DNA of 64,000 bases from Arcicella aurantiaca (GCF_003148625.1 NZ_QGGO01000005.1:171045-235044), one strand, 5' to 3'. Positions 9,126 to 17,972 are shown, counted from the first letter of the stretch. The notes: generated by a model from the letters alone, not told the origin. Numbers and translations are program-made.

Positions 9126-10604
9126 TTAGCGTTTGTTTATTTTACCATTTTTTATATACGGATAACCAATAATATCTTTTTCAAATAGGCTTGTATCATT
9201 AAGAAAAATATCCCTAATACTTGGACTACTTCCTGTATTCAAGATATTATCTCTACGAATTTTCAAGTATTTTAAGTAATTATTGGCAAGCATACCTGTT
9301 ATATGTGCTGCTGCATAAGATGTTCCATACAAAGCAGACTGACTTAATGGGTAGCCTATTCTTACTTGAAATGTTGTGCCACCTCGATAACCTACATTCA
9401 CATAATCTCTACCATAATTTCCACAAAAATTATCAGGTACACATGGTGTATCAGTGCTTCCTGATGAAGTTATTAAAGTAGGTAAAGCATTTGGGGGGTC
9501 TATCACAGTAGTAACACTTATGACATTACTAAACCGCTTACTAAACATTGCAGGGTAATGTCCATAATTATTAGATCCTAATTCTTGACAATCATTTCCC
9601 GCTGAAGCTACAACCATAATATTATCAATTTCGAGGGACTTGATAATTTTTTCAAAAATTGGGTTGCTTACTCCTTTATGTCCCCAACTACAATTTATAA
9701 TATCAAATCTATTCTTCTGAGCATAGAGAATTGCACATAGAGCATCAAATAAATTGCCTTTGCCATTTTGGAATACTTTTAAAGGCATTATTTTGACAGA
9801 GGCTTCCATAAGAGTCCCATCGGGAGCATTATGCCTAAATTCTCCTGCTAAAATATGGCTTATATTTACCCCATGTGGACACCCATCTTCCTCGATATTC
9901 TGACTCTTAGGAGACGTAGTAAAATTGTAACCATAGAATTTATCATTATTAGGGTTTCTCCATGTTCCAAAATCTCCATACAAGTAATAAAAATGTCTAT
10001 AACTTGCAAATAAGTTAGGATCAGAATTTCTTAATCCTCCATCAATATATGCAATTTTTATAGGCAAATTAAGTTTGCAAAAATCTATTATTTCTTTTTG
10101 AGATGAATCAGATTTAAATGTATTTATACTAAAAGGATTTAAAGGATTATTTAGTCCTGTTAGCTCTGTCTCTGGATTAGGGCTACCAGTATAACCATTA
10201 TTATCACCACTACCTCCTGATGAGCCGTCTGGGTCGGGTATTACAGCAGTTGAATAAAGATTACTTGCCCCTAACAAATATAGTTCTTCATCACAATCGC
10301 AGGATCTTAAAACCTTAATGGAATCAATAGGAACATGTAGTTTATCAGCGTGAGATTGTCTTATACTAATTAATAATTTATCTTTTTTAAACAATTTATA
10401 CTTTGCAGAATTTTTATCTAACAATATAATTTTTTGATCTCTTGCCACATACCCTCCTTTATACCAAACAAATCGAGTATCATTAATTGTAGTATCTGGG
10501 TGCGGATTTACAGGAGAAGGATTATTTGGAAGTTTTTTCTTACCATTCTGAGCATCAGCAAAATGGACAAGTAGGCAGAGCAAAGCAATAATTAATTTCT
10601 TCAT
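9126..10604 (-). CDS. Secreted S8 subtilisin-like serine protease
   Basis: A 492-residue protein with a signal peptide (MKKLIIALLCLLVHFADA). Residues about 20-175 are a pro-region or linker, with a Gly/Asn/Pro-rich stretch near 130. The S8 domain keeps the triad Asp188 (AYIDGGL), His244 (CPHGVNISH) and Ser429 (YGTSYAAAHITG), plus oxyanion Asn337 (VVASAGND). Deviations are DGG for the usual DTG, HGVNISH for HGTHVA, and AAAH for AAPH after the Ser. These keep catalytic residues, so it is probably active but of a divergent subfamily. It lies between an anti-sigma-like protein and the CHAT protease on one strand, with only 3 bp to the latter. Proteolytic partnership is inferred from this context. 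Confidence 0.9.
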   Translation of the reverse strand: MKKLIIALLCLLVHFADAQNGKKKLPNNPSPVNPHPDTTINDTRFVWYKGGYVARDQKIILLDKNSAKYKLFKKDKLLISIRQSHADKLHVPIDSIKVLRSCDCDEELYLLGASNLYSTAVIPDPDGSSGGSGDNNGYTGSPNPETELTGLNNPLNPFSINTFKSDSSQKEIIDFCKLNLPIKIAYIDGGLRNSDPNLFASYRHFYYLYGDFGTWRNPNNDKFYGYNFTTSPKSQNIEEDGCPHGVNISHILAGEFRHNAPDGTLMEASVKIMPLKVFQNGKGNLFDALCAILYAQKNRFDIINCSWGHKGVSNPIFEKIIKSLEIDNIMVVASAGNDCQELGSNNYGHYPAMFSKRFSNVISVTTVIDPPNALPTLITSSGSTDTPCVPDNFCGNYGRDYVNVGYRGGTTFQVRIGYPLSQSALYGTSYAAAHITGMLANNYLKYLKIRRDNILNTGSSPSIRDIFLNDTSLFEKDIIGYPYIKNGKINKR

Positions 10605-10632
10605 CTTAGTAGTTTTTAAGGTTAATAATGTG

Positions 10633-11346
10633 CTACCAATACTCCAATATTCTCTCTGCTTCAGGTTTACCTTCTAAGTTCTGTTTTACGACTGTTTCAA
10701 GCAAGTTTTTTGCTACTATTTTATTATTCGGTAAATTAGTTTTTAACAAAACGAGAGCCTCATAAAAATATCCTGCATTAGACTGTAAACCTTGTTGCTT
10801 TCCGAGTACATCGAAGTATTTGATGGCTTTGTCGTAATACTTTGCTTTTACACTAACAATTCCTGCGATTTTTTTTGCTTGAAAATTCGTTGAGTCATTT
10901 TTTATCAATTCATCAAATATTTTGAGGGCTTCATTTACCTTTCCTTCAATTGCTAACTGTTTCCCAATTGCCAAACTATCTGCATTGTCAGACATTGATA
11001 CGCCCATCTGTTTATCAAAATTCTGCTCAATATATTCCGTAGCCATTTGCTCTGGTGTCAGTTCTGGCTTTTTCAAGAATAACCATCCAAACATTATCAA
11101 TACCAATGATGCTGCAATACCCACAACTACACGCTGATAAATGACAACTTTTTTCCCACGCTGACGGTTTGGCAACCATTCGGCATGACGCTGACGAAGC
11201 TTTTCTTCCTGTAAATGAGTTTTTGTTTGAAGATAAAGAGCTACCTCCTCGGCAAAATTCTTGTCGAGTTCCAGTCGGGCTTTAAAGGCTTCTTTTTCAG
11301 TTATTCCTAATTTTCCCTGAAAATAATTATCTATCGTTTCCCACAT
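10633..11346 (-). CDS. Anti-sigma-like membrane protein with TPR domain
   Basis: A 237-residue protein. The N-terminus (MWETIDNYFQGKLGITEKEAF...RLELDKNFAEEV) has the short helical anti-sigma-like pattern seen in Bacteroidota beside ECF sigma factors. A single membrane helix follows a basic patch (RQRGKKVVIYQRVVVGIAASLVLIMFGWLFL split around residue 75-90), and the C-terminal part (about 115-237) contains TPR-like helices. That predicts a cytoplasmic sigma-binding end and a periplasmic TPR end. It sits between the sigma-factor gene upstream and the protease genes downstream, as expected for an anti-sigma factor that could be a protease target. The family role is inferred, not shown. Confidence 0.7.
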   Translation of the reverse strand: MWETIDNYFQGKLGITEKEAFKARLELDKNFAEEVALYLQTKTHLQEEKLRQRHAEWLPNRQRGKKVVIYQRVVVGIAASLVLIMFGWLFLKKPELTPEQMATEYIEQNFDKQMGVSMSDNADSLAIGKQLAIEGKVNEALKIFDELIKNDSTNFQAKKIAGIVSVKAKYYDKAIKYFDVLGKQQGLQSNAGYFYEALVLLKTNLPNNKIVAKNLLETVVKQNLEGKPEAERILEYW

Positions 11347-11416
11347 ATCTATAAACCATTATGTCGTAAGTCATTAAATTTTAAGTTTTCCTTACGGTTT
11401 GTTTAGGTGTGATTTT

Positions 11417-12004
11417 TTATTTCGCTTTGTAAAACTCTCTTAATTTTTCTAAGCATCTCAACCGAGTAGTCTGTGCCACGCCTGCCGAAGTATATTGATA
11501 TTCTTTGGCGATTTCTTCGTCAGTAAAACCTTCACTCCATTGTTTTAAAATTTCTTGGCAACGTTCGCCAAGTCGTTTGATAAAATTATTGAGCTGTGAA
11601 TAGTCTTGTTGCTTGATGATGTCCACCAAAATTGAACGCTTATTATCAGGAATGGGCATTAGCAAATCTTGTAGCGATACCCGCTGATAATCCAATGAGT
11701 GCTTAGTCGTTTTTTTACGAATTACATCAACACATTTATTCGAGAAAATTTGATGAATATAGGTTTTGATTGTAGAACGCCCTTCAAAACGTCCTCTCTG
11801 TATATTTTCGATACTGGTCAAAATTGTATCTGAATAGACAATGGAAGCATCTTCGTCATCTAATTGATGCTTTCTGACGGCATCACGAATTAAGTACAGG
11901 TATTGGTCGTAGAGATAATTTTCATAATACCGTTGTTGTTGTCCTCCCGTCAAGATTCCATCTATAAGTTCTGAGTCAGTGAGCGTTTTACGAAAGAATG
12001 GCAT
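11417..12004 (-). CDS. ECF-type RNA polymerase sigma factor
   Basis: A 195-residue sigma-70-like protein. Region 2 is recognisable in the DEDASIVYSDTILTSIENIQRGRFEGRSTIKTYIHQIFSNKCVDVIRK stretch (about 50-97), and region 4 in the C-terminal HTH (ERCQEILKQWSEGFTDEEIAKEYQYTSAGVAQTTRLRCLEKLREF, about 147-192). It lacks region 1 and long region 3. It is the first gene of a minus-strand run leading through an anti-sigma-like protein to subtilisin and CHAT proteases, so it is probably the dedicated regulator of that run. The 252-bp divergent gap to the LytTR gene should hold its promoter, but I see no strong TAnnTTTG box there. Confidence 0.85.
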   Translation of the reverse strand: MPFFRKTLTDSELIDGILTGGQQQRYYENYLYDQYLYLIRDAVRKHQLDDEDASIVYSDTILTSIENIQRGRFEGRSTIKTYIHQIFSNKCVDVIRKKTTKHSLDYQRVSLQDLLMPIPDNKRSILVDIIKQQDYSQLNNFIKRLGERCQEILKQWSEGFTDEEIAKEYQYTSAGVAQTTRLRCLEKLREFYKAK

Positions 12005-12256
12005 AATGAAAACGGATATAAATGAAGTAGCTAATGGGTAATTCGTTATTGGTGGTTAATATTCAAAAATTGGAGCGGTTAAAATAAGTCTATTTATTAC
12101 GAATTTTCGATAGGATAAATATAGAAAAAAATACTAAAAACTGAGTTGCCATTTTTTATTGATTTCAGATTTTCTTAAAAAAAATACAAAAATCTGTTCG
12201 TGCTTTTTTCTTCTTCCCGACTAAGCCTCAAATTCTTATCTCCAACACGAACCAAA

Positions 12257-12613
12257 ATGGAAACATCATCTCAACATTTCTGCGAAATATCACGAGAAAA
12301 AATCTATTTTCTCCGTACCAAAAAAATCATCCCACTCCATGAAATCATCATGATTCAAGGAGACATCAATTATTCACTTATTTATCTAAAAGGCGGACGT
12401 AAAACACTCGTTCCAAGAACGTTAAAACTTTTTGAAAGCCTTTTAGAAAACTACAATTTCCTCAGAACTCACCGAGGTTTCATTATCAATTGCGACCATC
12501 TTTTACGCATTGACAGACTCCATGAAGAGGCATTTTTGACCAATAATTTACAAGCGTCCATCTCCAGACGGCGACGTGCTGAAGTTAGTAAACGCTTACA
12601 ATTAATCGCATAA
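12257..12613 (+). CDS. Stand-alone LytTR DNA-binding protein (paralogue)
   Basis: A 118-residue LytTR-only protein. I chose ATG 12257 (METSSQHFCEISREK) over GTG 12200; this gives a length matching its paralogue at 4494-4856. Shared features are the EIIMIQGDINYSLIYLKGGRK strand region, the FLRTHRGFIINCDHLLRI core, and a basic SRRRRAEVSKRLQ end. It lacks a receiver or membrane domain. It diverges from the sigma-factor gene of the CHAT/subtilisin cluster and precedes a small membrane protein gene. It may regulate either neighbour; this is positional inference only. Confidence 0.88.
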   Translation: METSSQHFCEISREKIYFLRTKKIIPLHEIIMIQGDINYSLIYLKGGRKTLVPRTLKLFESLLENYNFLRTHRGFIINCDHLLRIDRLHEEAFLTNNLQASISRRRRAEVSKRLQLIA

Positions 12614-12694
12614 AACATTCTTTAAAAATTTAAAATGTATTTACAGTGACAATTTTAGAACGATTAAGATTATCATAAACCAAACAATCAATCC

Positions 12695-13075
12695 ATGAAA
12701 ACAAACACATTCATCCTAATGGTAACGATTTACAGTTTACTGTTGGGTCTTCCTGCTCTTTTTGCTCCGAGTTTATCATTGGAATATTTTCACGCTCACC
12801 CCGACAGTGTGCATGAACAGGCTTTTGTCAATTTTTTGGGTGGCTACCAAATCGCAATGGGCTATTGGGGTTATATCGCTTATCACTCTACCGATAAAAA
12901 TACCAGAAAAGGCTGGCTGTCGGCGGTTGCATTCTTAACGCTTTTGGCAATCATAATTTATGGGTTTAACGTTTATGTACGTAAAATTGAATTTTATAAT
13001 ACAATGGCTATTGATTTAACGATTTGGCTTTTAATCGCCTTGGGAGCTTTATTTTTTAGAAGTAAGGAAAATTAA
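12695..13075 (+). CDS. Four-helix integral membrane protein
   Basis: A 126-residue protein with four predicted membrane helices: MVTIYSLLLGLPALFA, NFLGGYQIAMGYWGYIAY, LSAVAFLTLLAIIIYGF, and AIDLTIWLLIALGALFF. The layout, with a FxPSLSLEYFHAHP loop after helix 1, resembles small DUF4345-like membrane proteins, though I cannot confirm the family. It lies 81 bp downstream of the LytTR gene on the same strand and may be part of its unit. No catalytic residues are evident. Confidence 0.7.
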   Translation: MKTNTFILMVTIYSLLLGLPALFAPSLSLEYFHAHPDSVHEQAFVNFLGGYQIAMGYWGYIAYHSTDKNTRKGWLSAVAFLTLLAIIIYGFNVYVRKIEFYNTMAIDLTIWLLIALGALFFRSKEN

Positions 13076-13156
13076 CCACTCAATCAATCACCCCGACAAA
13101 AGAATAAATTTTAATAAGAAATCTTTAATTTAGAGTTTACAACTTACCATCGCTCT

Positions 13157-13936
13157 ATGAAAGCCCTCATATTCTCATTCTTCATTTATTCTTTGTCATT
13201 TCAAATGTTTGGACAACTCACTTCTGGCAATTATCAAGGTACTTTGGTACAGCAAAAAGCTAATATTCAAGTACCAAGTACCCTGAATATTCAGACAAAT
13301 GGTTTAAATGTATCAGGAACACTTTTTATTACTACTGATGGTCAAAATGATAGTTACACACTTGCAGGGAAAAAGGATAATAGCATCTATTTAGGAACTT
13401 TAACGTATAAAGACGGAACAGTTTTCACCTTCAAAATGGCTCAGGAGGGTAATATTATTGGGTTCGTTATTTTACAAAATGAGTTAATTATACTCATGGG
13501 TGAATTTCAAAAAGCCGAAACAAAAACCGCTCCTCAAGCTTCCGTAAAACCCAAAGCAAATGATGGGCTTAATCGTGACCCAAATCTAATTGGCAAGTGG
13601 TATCAAGTAAAAACTTATACAAGCGGAGGTGTTAATTCGGACACATATTTGACATTTTTTCCCGACGGAACTATGCAAGAGGCAACCCGAGTATCTATGA
13701 TTTCTTACGGGACAAATATCGACGTTAGTGCCATTGGCGAACTTGAACTAAATAAAGATATTCAAACAGTTATGAATGCGGGGTATCGGTGGTTTACACA
13801 AGCAGGAAAACTGTGTCTGAAAGCTCCAGATGGAAAACCGTCAGTTTGCAATTCAAGTTATAATTTTGATGGAGGATATTTATTTATTCAATGGACTGTG
13901 GGAGCGAAAAAAGCAGGCTATAAACGGTCAAACTGA
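13157..13936 (+). CDS. Hypothetical secreted protein
   Basis: A 259-residue protein with a Sec signal peptide (MKALIFSFFIYSLSFQMFGQ). Two parts are visible: an N-terminal beta-rich region (about 21-115; GNYQGTLVQ, GTLFITTDGQNDSYTLAG, YLGTLTYKDGTVF) and, after a KAETKTAPQASVKPKAN linker, a C-terminal region (about 140-259) beginning LIGKWYQVKTYTSGG...LTFFPDGTM, a lipocalin-like opening common in Bacteroidota. Cys in KLCLKAPDGKPSVC may form a disulfide. It ends before a bidirectional terminator. Function unknown. Confidence 0.65.
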   Translation: MKALIFSFFIYSLSFQMFGQLTSGNYQGTLVQQKANIQVPSTLNIQTNGLNVSGTLFITTDGQNDSYTLAGKKDNSIYLGTLTYKDGTVFTFKMAQEGNIIGFVILQNELIILMGEFQKAETKTAPQASVKPKANDGLNRDPNLIGKWYQVKTYTSGGVNSDTYLTFFPDGTMQEATRVSMISYGTNIDVSAIGELELNKDIQTVMNAGYRWFTQAGKLCLKAPDGKPSVCNSSYNFDGGYLFIQWTVGAKKAGYKRSN

Positions 13937-13950
13937 GATAAAATGTATTT

Positions 13951-13990
13951 AAAAAATCCCTTGCCAATCACATCGGCAAGGAATTTTTTA
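13951..13990. terminator. Bidirectional terminator
   Basis: CCTTGCC (13959-13965) pairs with GGCAAGG (13975-13981), with A6 before and T6 after, between two converging genes. Confidence 0.88.
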
Positions 13991-13991
13991 C

Positions 13992-15770
13992 TTAAAAAGC
14001 CAACGCAGGCAAATCAACTACCAAATCCTCCCCACAAGACACGCCAAAATCAAACCCTGTTAAAGTGTCAATGATTTTTACGCTTTCTAAAAGTTTTCCT
14101 GTAAAATGTAAAGTGATTGGTTCTGCTTTTTTACGGGTTGAAACGATTAACGGATGAACTGTTCCGTCTAATAATTTCATAATGTCTTCTGCAAATTCTT
14201 TGAACATCAAATTGATGGGCAATTGATGATATTTTCCATCTTCTGTCACAAAAACAGGAATCGGTAAATATTCCGAAGAAGCCGCTAATTTACCAAAAGC
14301 CTTACGAGCTTTCACATAGCTTTCCTCTTGATTTTCAGCAGAATATCCTCCAAAAATTACGGCTACTTTTTTACGTTTTGGCAATTCTGCCACTCGTTGA
14401 GCAATGGCTAAATCTAATTTATCAAGTAATTGTTGAAACTTAAATGTATTCTTCCCAACTCTGATACGCTCACGAATTGACTGACGAATAAAGTACGTAA
14501 TGGCGTCAGTTACGTTCATGCCAATTTCTGCCATTTGCTTGAAAATCAACGAAGTAGGTGACATTCCCGGAATCGTATTTGGGTCGTGCAAAATTACTCT
14601 TCCGTCTGGCGTTAAAAATCCATCAATACGAGTACAAACACCAAATTTCAAAGCATCAAAAGTAGCTTTTACATCGTGCTGAATCTGCTGATTATTCTCT
14701 AAAGCAGTATCAACAGGGATTTTCTTACGAGTTGCAGAAGATTGATATTTCGCTTTAAAATCAAAAACTTCAACGGCTGCTATAATTTCAGTTGGAGGTA
14801 AAGCAACAGACTCACAATCAGGTGTTTGAATTACGCCACAACTAAATTCTTGTCCTTTCACAAAACCTTCAATCAAAACAGCATCTTCCGAATTCATGGA
14901 AATTAAAGATGAAGTTTTTGTAGTTCCGTCAAAAATATTATTCAATTTTTCTAATAATTCCTGCGGATGATACACAACTTCACCGTTCAAAGAAACTGGC
15001 AAACCAATACCTTCATCCAAATTAGCCATGCGTTGAACAAACTCATGCTTATCTGCACTATTCCATTCATTTTCAGACACTTCTCTGATAAACAAACATT
15101 GTTTTACGGCTTTTTCGAAATCTTCAACTGAATCTTTTTTGACAAAAGCTACTCCAATCGACGAACCTTGATGCGGTGCTTTTACCACGAAGGGCAGACC
15201 AACTTTTGCTTTAATTTCTTCAAAAACCGCAGATGCCTCATTTTTCTCAAAATAAGCACGAGTTAGCGTAGTGGTCTTTTTATCAAGTCCAATTGCTAAT
15301 TTGATTAAATCATTTTGGGCAATTTTATCAATCCCAATCGATGACCCCATCAAACTTGGTCCAGAATATGGCATTCCGTACCATTCCAAAAGTCCTTGAA
15401 TACTTCCATCTTCACAGGCTGGCCCGTGCATAGCGATAAAAGCAAATTTGAAATGTTCAGCAAATTTATCTGGCGTAATGCGTACCCCAACCGACGAAAT
15501 CATGGTTTCTAACTCATCATCAGACAATTGACCTAATGATTCTGAATAAATTTGATAGTCGCCTTGATAAGATTTTGGAGGATAAAAATCACGAATTGAA
15601 GGAGCATAAACCAATTCGGGTTTTAGTAAAATGAAGTTTCCGCAACCATCTACAAATACTGGTACGGGTTCAAAAAGAGACTTATCGATGTTCTCCATAG
15701 CAGTTTTACCACCTGCAAAACTAATTTCTCTCTCACGGGCGGGACCGCCAAAAAAAATGCCTATTTTCAT
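13992..15770 (-). CDS. D-alanine-D-alanine ligase-like ATP-grasp enzyme, extended
   Basis: A 592-residue ATP-grasp protein. The first 365 residues or so follow Ddl: N-terminal domain with KIGIFFGGPAREREIS, glycine-rich VVKAPHQGSSIGVAF for ATP, and the metal motif HDPNTIPGM in place of the usual NExNTxPGF, so an acidic residue and the Asn are kept. Residues from about 465 repeat the start: KKVAVIFGGYSAENQEESYVKA, then PIPVFVTEDGKYHQL against PVPVFVDGCGNFILL. The protein is therefore Ddl plus a second copy of the N-terminal domain, well above the usual 300-370 residues. The ligase is expected to make D-Ala-D-Ala for peptidoglycan, but the extension may alter substrate or regulation. It stands alone, away from mur genes. 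Confidence 0.8.
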   Translation of the reverse strand: MKIGIFFGGPAREREISFAGGKTAMENIDKSLFEPVPVFVDGCGNFILLKPELVYAPSIRDFYPPKSYQGDYQIYSESLGQLSDDELETMISSVGVRITPDKFAEHFKFAFIAMHGPACEDGSIQGLLEWYGMPYSGPSLMGSSIGIDKIAQNDLIKLAIGLDKKTTTLTRAYFEKNEASAVFEEIKAKVGLPFVVKAPHQGSSIGVAFVKKDSVEDFEKAVKQCLFIREVSENEWNSADKHEFVQRMANLDEGIGLPVSLNGEVVYHPQELLEKLNNIFDGTTKTSSLISMNSEDAVLIEGFVKGQEFSCGVIQTPDCESVALPPTEIIAAVEVFDFKAKYQSSATRKKIPVDTALENNQQIQHDVKATFDALKFGVCTRIDGFLTPDGRVILHDPNTIPGMSPTSLIFKQMAEIGMNVTDAITYFIRQSIRERIRVGKNTFKFQQLLDKLDLAIAQRVAELPKRKKVAVIFGGYSAENQEESYVKARKAFGKLAASSEYLPIPVFVTEDGKYHQLPINLMFKEFAEDIMKLLDGTVHPLIVSTRKKAEPITLHFTGKLLESVKIIDTLTGFDFGVSCGEDLVVDLPALAF

Positions 15771-15938
15771 TAACTCGTTATGCTTTTCTTAAATATTTTC
15801 TGCAAAAATTTACCTTCAAGTTTGATGCTAATATCAGCTTTGAAGACATTTTTATTGTAAAGTATTCGTCAAAAATAAGAATGTTGGAATAACCTGATTA
15901 ATAACAAGTTTCAACACTAACAACTACATTTTAACTGA

Positions 15939-15953
15939 GCGATGCTCGCTCCT
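15939..15953. repeat. Small hairpin GAGCGA-TGC-TCGCTC
   Basis: Six-base perfect inverted repeat with a 3-base loop in the gap upstream of the Ddl-like gene, just after the NifU-like gene. No T run, so not an obvious terminator. Confidence 0.4.
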
Positions 15954-15965
15954 ACTTATATCAAT

Positions 15966-16220
15966 TTAATTAATATTGATTGCCTCTACTTTTAAAATCT
16001 CAGGAACTTCTCGTTTGATAGTATCTTCAATACCACCTTTAAAAGTCATTGCCGACATTGAACACGAACCACACGCTCCTGTTAATTCCAATCGTAGCGT
16101 ATTTTCTTGCGTAATTTCAAGAACTCGCACATTTCCGCCATCAGCTTTTAGATAAGGGCGAATTTTATCTAAAGCTGTTTCTACTTTATCTTGAAGGGGA
16201 TGCTCAAATATTGCTTCCAT
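15966..16220 (-). CDS. NifU-like Fe-S scaffold protein
   Basis: An 84-residue protein equal to the C-terminal NifU domain. It starts KVETALDKIRPYLKADGGNV, and carries the cluster-binding Cys pair in TGACGSCSMSAMTFKGGIE. The length is typical of the single-domain Nfu proteins of Bacteroidota, which carry and pass on assembled iron-sulfur clusters in the cytoplasm. It may share a transcript with nothing else: the LysR gene starts upstream on the same strand 87 bp away. NadA, a 4Fe-4S enzyme, is elsewhere in this window and is a possible client. Confidence 0.92.
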   Translation of the reverse strand: MEAIFEHPLQDKVETALDKIRPYLKADGGNVRVLEITQENTLRLELTGACGSCSMSAMTFKGGIEDTIKREVPEILKVEAININ

Positions 16221-16306
16221 GATGTTTTTAGACCGTTTAAAAATAATTACTCAAAGATAATGAGTTTTTTAGTTATTGATGTTTGTAAAATAGTTTATCC
16301 GCTAAA

Positions 16307-17194
16307 TCAAGGATTAAATGTCACCATATCAGCTACTTTTAGAAAATTATGCAACACAGGATTGGTATCATCTTTCCGCCAAGCCATTGAAAGATGTGTT
16401 CGTTCTGGAATATTAGTCAATTCTATAAAGTTTAACCGCATGGCAGAACTAAAACGATAAGAAATCGGCATTAATGAAACGCCCAAATTATGTTCAACCA
16501 AACGCAAAATGGTTGCTCCATAATTTGACTCATGCACCACATTTGGCACAAAACCTTCTCGTTCGCACATACGCACAAGCATATCATAATACACCGAACC
16601 CGTATAACGTGGTGGAAGAATAAATGGCTCATCTTTCACCTGTCTCAAACTAACAAAATTATCAGGCGTAATTCTATGATTATCAGGCACTACCAATGAA
16701 AAACACTCCTCAAAAATCACCTTACTGGCAATTTGTTTATCCGAAAATGGTTCACGAATAAAACCAACATCAAGCTGATAATTTTTCAAATTCCCGAATA
16801 AATCATCTTCCAAAACCTCTGATAATTTAGATTTTATATGCGGATAATGTAAACGTAAATTAGATAAAAGTGGCGGAATGACAGAATAAATCGCCGAACC
16901 GGGATAACCCAACCTAATTTCCCCTTCTTCTCCTTTATGGATAAGCTGTGTTCGTTTGCTAATATTTTCTAATTGGGATAAAATCTGCGATGCTTCATCT
17001 CGCAAATACTCACCCGCAGGCGTCAATTTTACATTACGTTTATCCCTTTCAAAAAGTAAAACGCCTAAATTCTCTTCTAATTGCTGAATTTGCCTACTAA
17101 GTGCAGGCTGTGCGATAAATAATTTCTCTGCCGCTTTTGAGAAGTGTAATTCAGAAGCAACGCACAGAAAATTTTGTAACTGACGAAATTCCAT
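16307..17194 (-). CDS. LysR-family transcriptional regulator
   Basis: A 295-residue regulator with a full N-terminal winged HTH (MEFRQLQNFLCVASELHFSKAAEKL...QPALSRQIQQLEENLGVLLFER, residues 1-60) and a periplasmic-binding-protein-like effector domain (about 90-290). Length and order match the family. It is divergent from a GNAT acetyltransferase gene with 77 bp between, the usual LysR arrangement, so that gene is its probable target. The effector is unknown. Confidence 0.93.
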   Translation of the reverse strand: MEFRQLQNFLCVASELHFSKAAEKLFIAQPALSRQIQQLEENLGVLLFERDKRNVKLTPAGEYLRDEASQILSQLENISKRTQLIHKGEEGEIRLGYPGSAIYSVIPPLLSNLRLHYPHIKSKLSEVLEDDLFGNLKNYQLDVGFIREPFSDKQIASKVIFEECFSLVVPDNHRITPDNFVSLRQVKDEPFILPPRYTGSVYYDMLVRMCEREGFVPNVVHESNYGATILRLVEHNLGVSLMPISYRFSSAMRLNFIELTNIPERTHLSMAWRKDDTNPVLHNFLKVADMVTFNP

Positions 17195-17271
17195 TTAATG
17201 CGTTTTTGTTATTAATTAATGCAAATTAAGTATTTTTTATTATAAATAGAATTTTATTCTTTTGTACAGAA

Positions 17272-17796
17272 ATGAGCAGAAACCACTATATACGTATTGC
17301 GAACATTACCGATGTTGAACAACTATGTGAAATCGGGGCAAAAACATTTGTGGAAACCTACGGAAATCAAAATACACCTGAAAATCTGCAAGCCTATCTC
17401 GATGAAAAATTCAATGAAAAGCAAATTTCAGATGAACTTACCACTCCCAATACCATATTTTTACTTGTTGAACAGGAGAATGAGATAATTGGATACGCTA
17501 AATTGCGGGTAAACTTAGTGGAAAATCCAGACCAAAAAGCTCTGGAAATTGAACGAATCTACATCACGAAACAATATCACGGACAAAAATTGGGAGCATT
17601 GTTAATGCAAGGTTGCATCGATACCGCTCTTGAAAATAATTATACAAGTCTTTGGCTGGGCGTATGGGAACATAATCCAAAAGCTATTGCATTTTATCAA
17701 AAATGGGGTTTTGAAGTATTTGGAACACATATTTTCCAACTCGGAGACGACGCTCAAACGGACTTTTTGATGCAAAAGAAATTACGTGAATCCTAA
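17272..17796 (+). CDS. GNAT-family N-acetyltransferase
   Basis: A 174-residue acetyltransferase. The acetyl-CoA site is in IERIYITKQYHGQKLGALLMQGCIDTA (Q/RxxGxG/A-type loop YHGQKLGA), followed by LWLGVWEHNPKAIAFYQKWGFEVFGTHIF, the typical GNAT motif B. The N-terminus (IRIANITDVEQLCEIGAKTFVETYG) matches the Acetyltransf_1 subgroup that acylates small molecules or protein N-termini. It is divergent from a LysR regulator that may control it. Substrate unknown. Confidence 0.9.
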   Translation: MSRNHYIRIANITDVEQLCEIGAKTFVETYGNQNTPENLQAYLDEKFNEKQISDELTTPNTIFLLVEQENEIIGYAKLRVNLVENPDQKALEIERIYITKQYHGQKLGALLMQGCIDTALENNYTSLWLGVWEHNPKAIAFYQKWGFEVFGTHIFQLGDDAQTDFLMQKKLRES

Positions 17797-17860
17797 AATG
17801 GGATAATTCACAAAGGCTATTTACACTTCTCGTGTGAATTTTTAGAAAAGGTTAATACAC

Positions 17861-17887
17861 AAAATCCCTGCCGATGGCGGGGATTTT
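17861..17887 (+). terminator. Terminator after GNAT gene
   Basis: AAAATCCC(T)GCC pairs with GGC(G)GGGATTTT and is followed by T residues. Confidence 0.75.
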
Positions 17888-17898
17888 TGTTTTGGCAT

Positions 17899-17927
17899 AA
17901 AAAAGCCCGAAAGTAAACCTTCGGGCT
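17899..17927 (-). terminator. Terminator after mscL
   Basis: AGCCCGAA (17904-17911) pairs with TTCGGGCT (17920-17927). The A6 run on its left gives the U tract for minus-strand transcripts. Confidence 0.82.
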
Positions 17928-17972
17928 GGACTAATTCTTCATAGAAACAGGTAATTTCTTTAAGATTTTCAA

